From an uncultured bacterium (GTDB lineage Bacteria > Actinomycetota > Coriobacteriia > Coriobacteriales > Coriobacteriaceae): DNA of 17,006 nucleotides. The notes under the pieces are model-generated. The model was not told where the DNA came from. It searched no databases and saw only the letters and a program-made list of their open reading frames with translations. The position numbers were made by a program, and so were the translations under genes. Below, piece by piece: positions 1 through 6,789 of this stretch. Position 1 is the first letter of the stretch. The number at the start of each line of letters is the position of its first letter. Location of the stretch: the NCBI GenBank assembly GCA_905215765.1, contig CAJMRP010000037.1:1-17006 (forward strand). Reading direction: 5' to 3'.

Positions 1-148
1 TCGGCATGGGCATGGGCACGGCAACCGGCTGTGCGGCGCTCGCGCGCTCGAGTTCGACCGCGGTGCCATCGGGCTCCTCAACGCGCACGCGCGTGAGGCC
101 GCGGTCCTCCATCACATCGGCTATCTCGGCAAGTCTTTTGGAATCCAT
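1..148 (-). CDS. accB: Biotin carboxyl carrier protein of acetyl-CoA carboxylase, N-terminal fragment (runs off left edge)
   Basis: The reverse strand from ATG at 148 reads MDSKRLAEIADVMEDRGLTR, followed by VRVEEPDGTAVELERA and an Ala/Pro-rich stretch, and stays open to the window edge (49 residues). This is the usual start of bacterial AccB: a short amphipathic N-terminal segment, then an acidic strand motif, then the flexible Ala/Pro linker that leads to the biotinyl domain. The biotinylated lysine (MKM motif) lies outside the window. AccB carries CO2 on biotin for malonyl-CoA synthesis. The start lies 3 nt beyond the fabF stop, and its AGGAG ribosome site is inside the last codons of fabF, so the two are probably translationally coupled. 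The assignment rests on the short N-terminus plus its place after fabF, the normal position of accB in such operons. Confidence 0.8.
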   Translation of the reverse strand, partial: MDSKRLAEIADVMEDRGLTRVRVEEPDGTAVELERASAAQPVAVPMPMP

Positions 149-151
149 GCT

Positions 152-1399
152 CTAGCTCCTCGTATATCTACGCAGCGCGATGGCGGCGTTGTGCCCGCCA
201 AAGCCTAGGTTGGTCGAAAGCGCCCAGGTAAGGTCGGCGCGAACTGCGCGATTGGGCGTATAGTCAAGATCGCAGGCGGGATCGGGCGTGCGGTAGTTAA
301 TGGTCGGCGGCACCACGCCCTGCTCGAGCGCCATGGCGCAGGCCATGACCTCGATGGCGCCCGTGGCACCGATCATGTGGCCGGTCATCGACTTAGTCGA
401 CGAGACGTGCGCGGCGCGCGCCGCGTCCTCGCCGAGCGCACGCTTAATGCCCGCCGTCTCGGACGAATCGTTGAGCTTGGTAGATGTGCCGTGGGCATTG
501 ATGTAGAGACCCTCGGAAGGCTTGACGTCGCCCTCGGTCACCGCCAGCGATATCGCGCGGGCAATGCCGGCAGCCTCGGGATCAGGGCTCGTGATGTGAT
601 AGGCATCATCGGTGTTGCCGTAGCCCACGACCTCGGCATAAATGTGCGCACCGCGCGCCTGCGCATGTTCCATGCTCTCGAGCACGAGCACGCAGGCGCC
701 CTCGCCCATCACAAAGCCGTCGCGGTCTGCATCGAACGGACGGCAGGCCGTCGCGGGATCGGGGTTGGTGGTCAATGCGCGGCAGGACGTAAAGCCCGCA
801 ACGGCGTCGGGGATAATTGCGGCCTCGGCGCCGCCCGCGAGGATCGCGTCGGCATAGCCGTGCTTGATGGCGCGGAACGCCTCGCCCACCGCATGGGCCG
901 AGGTTGCGCACGCGGTCACCACGGGCAGGGTCGGGCCCTTTGCCTTGTGGCGGATTGCGATATTGCCCGATGCCATGTTGGGGATCATCATCGCGATCAT
1001 ATAGGGCGATGCGCGGCGGGGCCCGCGATCGGCAATCGTATGGACGTTGTCGACGAGCGTCGTCATGCCGCCCACGCCTGAGCCCACGTAGACGCCCAGG
1101 CGCTCGCGATCGATGGCGCCTTCGACATCAAAGCCCGCATCGTGCATGGCTTCGTCCGAAGCCGCCATCGCAAACTGAACGCAGGGGTCGAGATGCTTGG
1201 CGTCACGCTTGCCAAAGTACTCGTTGCCGTCAAAGCCCTTGACCTCGGCTGCCACCTTGACGGCAAACGCATCGGTATCGAAGTGCGTGATCGGGCCGAT
1301 GCCGCACGTGCCGGCGCACATGGCCGCCCAGGTGGCAAGCGCGGTGTTGCCGAGCGGCGACACGGCACCGATACCGGTGATTGCAACTCTCTGTTCCAT
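152..1399 (-). CDS. fabF: Beta-ketoacyl-ACP synthase II (FabF)
   Basis: This elongating condensing enzyme of type II fatty-acid synthesis joins malonyl-ACP to an acyl-ACP in the cytosol. The 415-residue protein (family about 412) is a thiolase fold with the Cys-His-His triad intact: Cys164 in VVTACATSAH, His303 in INAHGTSTKLND and His341 in KSMTGHMIGATGA, with Lys336 also present; the numbers match Escherichia coli FabF closely. I chose ATG 1399 (MEQRVAITG) because the GGAG ribosome site at about 1405-1408 sits 6 nt away. ATG 1402 would leave only 3 nt, and an upstream ATG at 1417 precedes the ribosome site. The gene follows fabG after 39 nt and leads into accB. Confidence 0.97.
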   Translation of the reverse strand: MEQRVAITGIGAVSPLGNTALATWAAMCAGTCGIGPITHFDTDAFAVKVAAEVKGFDGNEYFGKRDAKHLDPCVQFAMAASDEAMHDAGFDVEGAIDRERLGVYVGSGVGGMTTLVDNVHTIADRGPRRASPYMIAMMIPNMASGNIAIRHKAKGPTLPVVTACATSAHAVGEAFRAIKHGYADAILAGGAEAAIIPDAVAGFTSCRALTTNPDPATACRPFDADRDGFVMGEGACVLVLESMEHAQARGAHIYAEVVGYGNTDDAYHITSPDPEAAGIARAISLAVTEGDVKPSEGLYINAHGTSTKLNDSSETAGIKRALGEDAARAAHVSSTKSMTGHMIGATGAIEVMACAMALEQGVVPPTINYRTPDPACDLDYTPNRAVRADLTWALSTNLGFGGHNAAIALRRYTRS

Positions 1400-1438
1400 C
1401 ATGGTCTCCTCATCCAAGCCGTTCTTCGGCCCTGGTTT

Positions 1439-2212
1439 CTACATCGCCATTCCGCCGTCGACGCGTACGACCTCGCCCGTAATGTAGGCAGCCGCATCGC
1501 TCGCCAAAAAGCGCACCACGCCGGCCACTTCCTCGGGGCGCGCCATGCGCTTTAGGGGAATCTGCTCCTCGGTTGCCGCGCGAACCTTCGCCGAGAGCTT
1601 TGCCGTCATATCCGTCTCGACAACCCCGGGTGCGACCGCGTTCACTCGTACGCCGCGGGGCGCAAGCTCGCGCGCTACCGCCTTGGTCAGGCCGATGACG
1701 CCCGCCTTGGAGGCAGCGTAGTTGGCCTGCCCGGCATTGCCCATCAGGCCCACAACCGAGCTCATGTTGATGACGCAACCGCCGCGCTGGCGCATAAAGG
1801 TCTTGGTGAGTGCGCGCGTCGTATTGAACGTGCCCTTGAGATTGACATCGAGCACGCGGTCGAAGGCATCGTCACCCAAACGCATGAGCAGGCCGTCGCG
1901 CGTGATGCCGGCGTTGTTGACGAGCGCCCAAATGGAGCCAAAGTCGTTGAGGACCGCTTCCACGCACGCATTGACGGCAGCGGGGTCTGCCACGTCGCAT
2001 TGATATGCGCGCGCCGTGGCGCCAACCATCTCGCAGGCTCCGCATGTCTCGCGCGCGGCATCGACGCTACCGGCATAGACGACGGCAATATCAAAGCCGT
2101 CCTCCGCCAAGCCAACCGCACAAGCGCGGCCGATTCCCCGCGAGCCGCCCGTGACCAGTGCCACACGGCGTGAGTCGTTGCGCTCGAGCGCGCCGTTGTT
2201 CAAGTTGCCCAT
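1439..2212 (-). CDS. fabG: 3-oxoacyl-ACP reductase (FabG)
   Basis: This NADPH-dependent short-chain dehydrogenase reduces beta-ketoacyl-ACP to the 3-hydroxy form, the second step of each elongation cycle. Visible motifs are the Rossmann TGGSRGIG at residues 21-28, NNAG at 99-102, and the catalytic Asn124, Ser152, Tyr165 and Lys169 (YAASK). The sequence GNAGQANYAASKAG around Tyr165 is typical of true FabG rather than of other short-chain dehydrogenases. At 257 residues it is about 11 longer than usual, because of an extra polar N-terminal stretch (GNLNNGALERNDSRR). An AAGGA ribosome site about 7 nt upstream supports this longer start. It sits 30 nt after the fabD stop. Confidence 0.96.
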   Translation of the reverse strand: MGNLNNGALERNDSRRVALVTGGSRGIGRACAVGLAEDGFDIAVVYAGSVDAARETCGACEMVGATARAYQCDVADPAAVNACVEAVLNDFGSIWALVNNAGITRDGLLMRLGDDAFDRVLDVNLKGTFNTTRALTKTFMRQRGGCVINMSSVVGLMGNAGQANYAASKAGVIGLTKAVARELAPRGVRVNAVAPGVVETDMTAKLSAKVRAATEEQIPLKRMARPEEVAGVVRFLASDAAAYITGEVVRVDGGMAM

Positions 2213-2242
2213 GTCATTCCTTTCGGGTTACAGCCCTGTGGG

Positions 2243-3169
2243 CTATGCGAGCTCATCGGCAATAGCTGCGACCTGCTCGGCCGTTTCGCACGAATACACG
2301 CGAACGTCGCTCAGCGTACGCTTGACCAGGCCCGACAGTGTTTTGCCAGGACCGACCTCAATAAACGTGTCGATGCCCTGATCCTGCAGAGTATGCAGCG
2401 TGTCGACCCAGCGAACGGCATTGCTCACCTGGTTGGCCAAGACATCCGATACTGCTCGCGAGTCCGCCGGATAGGGCGCCGCCGTCATATTTGCCATGAC
2501 CGGAATCAGCAGCGGAGACGGCGCGTGGCCGGCTTGGATATACGTCGCCAGTCCCTCAGTCGCCTCGGCCATATAGGGGCTATGGAATGCACCCGACACC
2601 GCGACCTTCATGGCCCGGCCGCCAGCCTCTTTTACTAGGACGTCGAGGGTCTGCAGCGCATCGGGCGCTCCGGCCACAACCGTCTGCTGGGGACTGTTGT
2701 AGTTGACCGGCCAGCAGTCCTCGCCGGCCTGCGCAGCCAGGTTCTCGACTTGCGCAGCATCAAGTTTGATGACGGCGCGCATGCCGCCGGGGTGACGCTC
2801 GGCCGCCGTGGCCATCAATGCCGCGCGCTCACACACGAGCTCAAAACCCGCTCGCGTATCGAATGCCCCCGCAAAGGTGAGTGCAGCGACCTCGCCCAGC
2901 GAGAATCCCGCACAGGCGGCAGGCACCACGCCGCGCTCACGCAGAGCGGTAGCCGCTGCCAGGTCGTGAACGAACACGCACGGCTGCGTGTTCTCGGTCT
3001 GCGAGAGCTCCTCCTTGGAGGCGCTCCGGCACTGCTCGCTGGTCCCCGGGCGCACCTCGTCGACAATGGCGAACACCTCGGCGGCCGCCGGCGATGCCTC
3101 GATCAGGTCGACGCCCATCGCGGGGTGTTGGGCACCCTGGCCGGCAAACAGAAACGCTACGCTACCCAT
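2243..3169 (-). CDS. fabD: Malonyl-CoA:ACP transacylase (FabD)
   Basis: FabD loads malonyl groups from malonyl-CoA onto the acyl carrier protein. The 308-residue protein begins with the family signature AFLFAGQGAQ. It has the nucleophile Ser90 in GFSLGE (usually GHSLGE or GLSLGE), Arg115 in CERAALM, and His196 in SGAFHSPYM. EVGPGKTLSGL lies near the C-terminus. The Phe next to the nucleophile motif is an uncommon but tolerable variant of a position known to vary. The first 13 nt overlap the 3' end of fabK, so translation is probably coupled. An AAGGG ribosome site lies about 12 nt upstream inside fabK, a somewhat long spacing. Confidence 0.95.
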   Translation of the reverse strand: MGSVAFLFAGQGAQHPAMGVDLIEASPAAAEVFAIVDEVRPGTSEQCRSASKEELSQTENTQPCVFVHDLAAATALRERGVVPAACAGFSLGEVAALTFAGAFDTRAGFELVCERAALMATAAERHPGGMRAVIKLDAAQVENLAAQAGEDCWPVNYNSPQQTVVAGAPDALQTLDVLVKEAGGRAMKVAVSGAFHSPYMAEATEGLATYIQAGHAPSPLLIPVMANMTAAPYPADSRAVSDVLANQVSNAVRWVDTLHTLQDQGIDTFIEVGPGKTLSGLVKRTLSDVRVYSCETAEQVAAIADELA

Positions 3170-4101
3170 GCGGACGCACCCTTCAGGACGCGCTCGGCGC
3201 CATCGACCAGATCGTCAACGATTTCACGCGCGCTCTGGCGCTCGCTAACCATGCCGGCAATCTGTCCACACAAAAACGAACCCTCTTCGTAGTTGCCGTC
3301 CTTGGCGGCCTTACGCAGCGCACCGGTTCCCAAAGCACCGAGCTCCTCGGCACTCGCACCGGAACCCTCGCTCTTGGCATAGGCGTTGGTGAAGGGGCTC
3401 TTGAGGGCGCGCACTGGATGTCCCGTCGAGCGACCGGTCGCACGCGTCGAAGTGTCGTTGGCCTTCAGGACCATCTCTTTGTACTGCTCCGAGACGGTGC
3501 ACTCGTCTGCGACCAGAAAGCGCGTACCCACCTGGACGCCGGCAGCGCCCAGCATAAAGGCGGCCGCCACGCCACGGCCGTCGGCAATACCGCCGGCAGC
3601 CACTACGGGAATGTCGACCGCATCGACGACCTGCGGCACCAGTGCCATCGTCGAGGTCTCGCCAATATGGCCGCCCGATTCGGTGCCCTCGGCAACAACC
3701 GCTGTGGCTCCACGACGCGCCACGAGACGGGCGAGCGCCACCGAAGCCACAACGGGGATGACCTTGATGCCCGCATCGTTCCAAGCTTTCATGTACTTGG
3801 TGGGATTACCGGCACCAGTCACCACAACGGGCACCTGCTCATCGATCACAACCTGTGCAACCTCGTCGGCAAACGGGCTCATGAGCATGACGTTCACGCC
3901 AAAGGGCTTATCCGTCTTGGCGCGCAGCTCATGAATCTGGTCGCGAAGCCAGTTGGCGTCGGCGTTCATGGCCGCGATGATGCCTAAGCCACCCGCCTCG
4001 GACACTGCGGACGCCAGCGAGGCATCGGCAATCCAGGCCATACCGCCCTGGAACACGGGCTTTTCGATGCCGAGCAGATCGCAGAGAGGAGTCTTGAGCA
4101 T
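3157..4101 (-). CDS. fabK: FMN-dependent enoyl-ACP reductase II (FabK)
   Basis: FabK catalyses the last reduction of the elongation cycle, converting trans-2-enoyl-ACP to acyl-ACP with FMN and NAD(P)H. The 314 residues form a nitronate-monooxygenase/FabK-type TIM barrel. It starts KTPLCDLLGIEKPVFQGGMA, has VNVMLMSP at 69-76, and AEGTESGGHIGE with His145 (the catalytic His is 144 in the pneumococcal enzyme). The phosphate-binding AAGGIADGRG at 168-177 and GVQVGTRF at 188-195 follow. The close family relative is 2-nitropropane dioxygenase, but the location between acpP and fabD makes FabK the better call. FabK enzymes are insensitive to triclosan. The start is 2 nt after the acpP stop, with its GGAG inside the end of acpP. 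Confidence 0.94.
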   Translation of the reverse strand: MLKTPLCDLLGIEKPVFQGGMAWIADASLASAVSEAGGLGIIAAMNADANWLRDQIHELRAKTDKPFGVNVMLMSPFADEVAQVVIDEQVPVVVTGAGNPTKYMKAWNDAGIKVIPVVASVALARLVARRGATAVVAEGTESGGHIGETSTMALVPQVVDAVDIPVVAAGGIADGRGVAAAFMLGAAGVQVGTRFLVADECTVSEQYKEMVLKANDTSTRATGRSTGHPVRALKSPFTNAYAKSEGSGASAEELGALGTGALRKAAKDGNYEEGSFLCGQIAGMVSERQSAREIVDDLVDGAERVLKGASAWVA

Positions 4102-4103
4102 CT

Positions 4104-4340
4104 CTACTTCTCCAATGCCGCCTCGACCGTATCGGCGAACTCGCCGACCGTCTTGGGGTTCTCCTCGGTATCGAGCTGGATGCCAAACTCGTCCTCGACG
4201 GCAACGAGGATCTCGACGGTGCCCAGGCTGTCGAGACCAATCTCCTCGAGCGTGGACTCGGGCTTCATCTCGACATCGTCAAGACCGGCGGTCTCGCGGA
4301 TAACGTCGCAAACGCGCTCGAAGGTCTTCTGATCTGCCAT
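4104..4340 (-). CDS. acpP: Acyl carrier protein
   Basis: This small acidic 78-residue carrier tethers growing fatty acyl chains through a phosphopantetheine arm. The attachment serine is Ser38 in the motif EEIGLDSLGTVE. Length, four-helix pattern and strong acidity all match the family. The start is well defined: AAAGGAG at 4348-4354 lies 7 nt upstream of ATG 4340. It sits 51 nt after fabH and 2 nt before fabK in the same operon. The holo-ACP synthase needed to modify it is not in the window. Confidence 0.97.
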   Translation of the reverse strand: MADQKTFERVCDVIRETAGLDDVEMKPESTLEEIGLDSLGTVEILVAVEDEFGIQLDTEENPKTVGEFADTVEAALEK

Positions 4341-4391
4341 GGTAGTTCTCCTTTGGTTGTGCCCTAGGGCGTTTTTATTTCCTATGTGCGA

Positions 4392-5351
4392 CTACTTCCA
4401 ACGAAGCAGATAGCCACCTATATCCAGACCGGCGCCAAATCCAACCAAGGCGATGGTGTCGCCCGTGTGAAGTACACCGGCGTTTGCCAGCCGGTCGAGG
4501 GCAAGTGGAATGCATGCGCTCGAAATGTTGCCGGTCTCGCGCAGCGTTCGAACCACACGCTCGTCTGGCACGCCCAGACGCTTGACCGCCTGACTCAGGA
4601 TTCGTTCGTTAGCCTGATGGAATACAAAATGATCGATGTCCTCGACCGCGATACTCGCGTCGCAGGCGAGCTTGTTGACCGTGTCGCAGATGGCGTTGAC
4701 GCCGAACTTGAACACGCGGCGGCCATTCATGAACAGCACGCTCTGGCGGTCCGAGGGAACTTTGAATGGCGAGGTGCCATCCAGCCCGGGAACGCGCAAC
4801 GTCTCGACATCGGGTGCGGTCGAAAGCTCAACGGCAAGGGGATTCTCTCCCCCGGCCTCCATGACTGCAGCGCCCGCGCCATCGCCAAAGAGCACGCACG
4901 TGGCACGGTCGGTCCAATCGAGCGCGCGCGTCATCTGCTCGGCCGCAACGACAAGCGCATGCTCGGCTCGTCCTCGGGCGATATAGCCCTCGGCGACATC
5001 GAGCGCAAATACGAAGCCGGCACAAGCCGCCGAGACATCGAAGGCAGGGCACGTCGCGCCTAGTCGCTCAGCAACGGCACACGCCTCAGCGGGAACAAGG
5101 TGGTCACCCGTCGTCGTCGAACAGACGATCAGATCCAGCTGGCTCGCGTCGATTCCGGACACCTGGAGTGCCCGCTCGCTCGCCGCTACGGCAAGGTCGT
5201 CAAGTGACTCGGTGGTGCAGACGTGGCGGCTCTTGATACCTGTGCGGGTAAAAATCCACTCATCCGAGGTATCGAGGAACTCAGACAGCTCGTCATTAGA
5301 AACACTGCGCTTAGGAAGCGCCGAGCCTGTTCCAAGAATCGTGAAACCCAT
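4392..5351 (-). CDS. fabH: Beta-ketoacyl-ACP synthase III (FabH)
   Basis: FabH starts fatty-acid synthesis by condensing an acyl-CoA primer with malonyl-ACP. From ATG 5351 (MGFTILGTGSALPKRSV) the protein is 319 residues, matching the family (about 317). The catalytic triad is intact: Cys110 in VSAACAGFVFALD, His245 in HQANERIL and Asn275 in RETGNISSA. The open frame continues upstream to 5417, but a strong AAAGGAGGT at 5357-5365 sits directly before ATG 5351, and the extra 22 residues would run through the operator region, so the shorter start is preferred. This is the first gene of the fab-acc operon. Primer preference (acetyl versus branched) cannot be read from the sequence. Confidence 0.95.
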   Translation of the reverse strand: MGFTILGTGSALPKRSVSNDELSEFLDTSDEWIFTRTGIKSRHVCTTESLDDLAVAASERALQVSGIDASQLDLIVCSTTTGDHLVPAEACAVAERLGATCPAFDVSAACAGFVFALDVAEGYIARGRAEHALVVAAEQMTRALDWTDRATCVLFGDGAGAAVMEAGGENPLAVELSTAPDVETLRVPGLDGTSPFKVPSDRQSVLFMNGRRVFKFGVNAICDTVNKLACDASIAVEDIDHFVFHQANERILSQAVKRLGVPDERVVRTLRETGNISSACIPLALDRLANAGVLHTGDTIALVGFGAGLDIGGYLLRWK

Positions 5352-5369
5352 CACTAACCTCCTTTGGAT

Positions 5370-5385
5370 TGTTGACGTGTTTACA
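5370..5385. promoter_or_regulatory. Putative operator, copy 1 (dyad TGTnnACnnGTnnACA) in the fabH leader
   Basis: TGTTGACGTGTTTACA, part of a 19-nt block (5368-5386) that recurs 48 nt away with one difference. All ten fixed positions of the symmetric pattern TGTnnACnnGTnnACA are met. It lies 5 nt before the fabH ribosome site, just downstream of the proposed transcription start, where a bound protein could block initiation or elongation. The regulator is unknown. It does not match the FapR or FabT sites known from Firmicutes. Confidence 0.5.
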
Positions 5386-5396
5386 TCGACCAAGAG

Positions 5397-5402
5397 AGGA
5401 TA
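5397..5402 (-). promoter_or_regulatory. Possible -10 box of the fab operon
   Basis: TATCCT on the minus strand, the same hexamer used by the better-defined rpsL promoter at 9927-9932. There is no good -35 at normal spacing: TCAACA (5418-5423) matches 4 of 6 positions but is only 15 nt away. That region coincides with operator copy 2, so the promoter may be weak or activator-dependent. Transcription would begin near 5390. Confidence 0.3.
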
Positions 5403-5417
5403 GCGCAATTTAGTCAT

Positions 5418-5433
5418 TGTTGACGTGTTAACA
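5418..5433. promoter_or_regulatory. Putative operator, copy 2 (dyad TGTnnACnnGTnnACA) between fabH and birA
   Basis: TGTTGACGTGTTAACA, within the block 5416-5434 that matches copy 1 at 18 of 19 positions on the same strand. Six extra bases beyond the symmetric core are also conserved between copies. It covers the -35 region of the proposed fabH promoter and lies about 95 nt before birA, so one protein bound here could affect both directions. The 48-bp centre-to-centre spacing is about 4.6 helical turns. Confidence 0.5.
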
Positions 5434-5527
5434 TTAAATTGTCCAAATGCGACAAAGGCTTCACATAGTGTCTATCTCTCGACACCATTACGCGATTGCC
5501 TTATTAACTTAGGAGGTAGCAACCGTT

Positions 5528-6304
5528 ATGAATGCCCAATTAACGATAGTCGACGTAACCGGATCGACCAACGATGACCTGCTCGAGGCAGGAAAACAGG
5601 GTGCGCCGCACGGCACAGGACTTGCCGCCCGCGCGCAAACGGCAGGACGCGGCCGGCGCGGCCACAAGTGGGATTCAACCGCCGGCAACCTATTGCTTTC
5701 GATTGTCCTGCGTCCATGCGTTAATCCCGCAAAGTACTCTGGTCTTGCCGCCGTCAGCGGCCTAGCGGTGCTCGAAGCACTCGAAAAGCAAGGCCTTGCA
5801 AGCGAAATAGCCCTCAAGTGGCCCAACGACCTGGTCGCGCGAGGACGCAAGCTCGGCGGCATTCTGGTCGAGGCCGCACGCGATAACGAAGGCAAACCTT
5901 TCGCCGTCTGCGGCATTGGTGTCAACGTAAACTACACGCCCCAAGAGGTGCCCGATGGCGGCCTGGCGGCAATTGGCCTCTCGGACCTCAACGAGAGCGT
6001 TCCCGCCGTCGACATGCTCCTCGATGAGGTCTATCACGCAGTTATAGACGCTGTAGATACCTGGGCAGAGCGCCTCAACGCCAAGGAAGAAGACGCCGGT
6101 CCGCTCGCGCCCGTCCACGACGAATATATCGCTCACCTCAATTGGATCGGGAAGCACGTTATCGCCCGCTCCCCCGCTGGAGACGAGCTGGCACGAGGCA
6201 TATTTAGAACGGTCGACGATTGCGGCCGCGCAAGCATTGAGACCGAGAGCGGCTTGTGCGTCTTCCACTTCGAAGAAGCGTCCTTGCGCCCCCTGAGCGA
6301 ATAG
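5528..6304 (+). CDS. birA: Biotin-[acetyl-CoA-carboxylase] ligase, catalytic-only type (BirA)
   Basis: This enzyme activates biotin with ATP and transfers it to the lysine of the biotin carboxyl carrier protein. The 258 residues begin directly with the catalytic domain (VDVTGSTNDDLLEA). Motifs seen are GRGRRG at 40-45 (biotinyl-AMP loop), KWPND at 97-101, and KLGGILVE at 108-115 with the catalytic Lys. A C-terminal SH3-like domain covers about 205-256. There is no N-terminal helix-turn-helix, so it is a group I ligase and should not repress genes itself. AGGAGG at 5511-5516 lies 11 nt before the ATG, rather far. It diverges from the fab-acc operon whose accB product is its expected substrate, and it converges on rpsJ. 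Confidence 0.95.
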   Translation: MNAQLTIVDVTGSTNDDLLEAGKQGAPHGTGLAARAQTAGRGRRGHKWDSTAGNLLLSIVLRPCVNPAKYSGLAAVSGLAVLEALEKQGLASEIALKWPNDLVARGRKLGGILVEAARDNEGKPFAVCGIGVNVNYTPQEVPDGGLAAIGLSDLNESVPAVDMLLDEVYHAVIDAVDTWAERLNAKEEDAGPLAPVHDEYIAHLNWIGKHVIARSPAGDELARGIFRTVDDCGRASIETESGLCVFHFEEASLRPLSE

Positions 6305-6366
6305 GGCGCCGCAGCCATCAGCTCGGCAGACGAATTCGCTATCCCAAAATCTAAACTCAAAACAAA

Positions 6367-6399
6367 AGAGCCCCGCTACCAAGATGGCAGCGGGGCTCT
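6367..6399. terminator. Bidirectional terminator between convergent birA and rpsJ
   Basis: An 11-bp perfect stem, AGAGCCCCGCT (6367-6377) with AGCGGGGCTCT (6389-6399), encloses a loop that can extend the stem by CC/GG. On the minus strand it is followed by TTTTGTTTT, a good tail for ending the rpsL-rpsG-fusA-rpsJ transcript 22 nt after the rpsJ stop. On the plus strand the tail is poorer in T, so termination of birA may be less complete. Confidence 0.9.
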
Positions 6400-6420
6400 A
6401 TAAGCTATGAGCGATATCGC

Positions 6421-6729
6421 TTAGAGCTTGATGTCGATGTCGACGCCAGCGGGGAGGTCGAGACGCATGAGCGAATCAACGGTGCCCGAGGTGGGGTCGA
6501 GGATGTCGATGAGGCGCTTGTGGGTGCGCATCTCGAACTGCTCACGGGAGTCCTTGTTCACGTGCGGCGAGCGGATAACCGTGTACAGGTTGCGCTCGGT
6601 GGGCAGGGGGACAGGACCGGAAACGCGAGCGCCGGTCTTCTGAGCGGTCTCGACGATGAGCTTCGCGGACTGATCGACGACCTCGTGATCATAGCCCTTG
6701 AGGCGAATGCGGATCTTCTGGGTAGCCAA
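6421..6729 (-). CDS. rpsJ: 30S ribosomal protein S10
   Basis: S10 is a small-subunit ribosomal protein that also serves as NusE in transcription antitermination. The 102 residues (family 102-105) show the classic start ATQKIRIRLKGYDHEVVDQS, then GPVPLPTERNLYTVIRSPHVNKDSR and the ending LPAGVDIDIKL. The start codon is TTG at 6729: there is no in-frame ATG nearby, the conserved N-terminus begins exactly here, and GGAGG lies 6 nt upstream. It follows fusA after 60 nt and is directly followed by a strong terminator. So in this genome rpsJ closes the rpsL-fusA operon instead of opening the S10 operon with rplC. Confidence 0.97.
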   Translation of the reverse strand: MATQKIRIRLKGYDHEVVDQSAKLIVETAQKTGARVSGPVPLPTERNLYTVIRSPHVNKDSREQFEMRTHKRLIDILDPTSGTVDSLMRLDLPAGVDIDIKL

Positions 6730-6789
6730 CTTAAACCTCCAAAGAGTGCGAGAGATGTTCTCGCGGATTACGTAACAGGGAGCTCGAAC

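Noticed and set aside
377..1081. A 234-codon plus-strand open frame opposite fabF
   Set aside because: Arg/His/Gly-rich shadow of a high-G+C gene; FabF with an intact active site occupies the other strand.
4365..4374. Perfect 10-nt palindrome GCCCTAGGGC between fabH and acpP
   Set aside because: Too short and without a loop for a terminator, single copy, and not like the dyads before fabH.
5479..5507. TCGACA, 17 nt, TATTAA as a birA promoter
   Set aside because: Hexamers are plausible, but transcription would begin near 5514, inside the birA ribosome site. I could not settle on a birA promoter.
6748..6764. Hairpin GCGAGA/TCTCGC between fusA and rpsJ
   Set aside because: Only 6 bp with no T-run, so not a terminator; it could be an RNA processing site but nothing else supports that.
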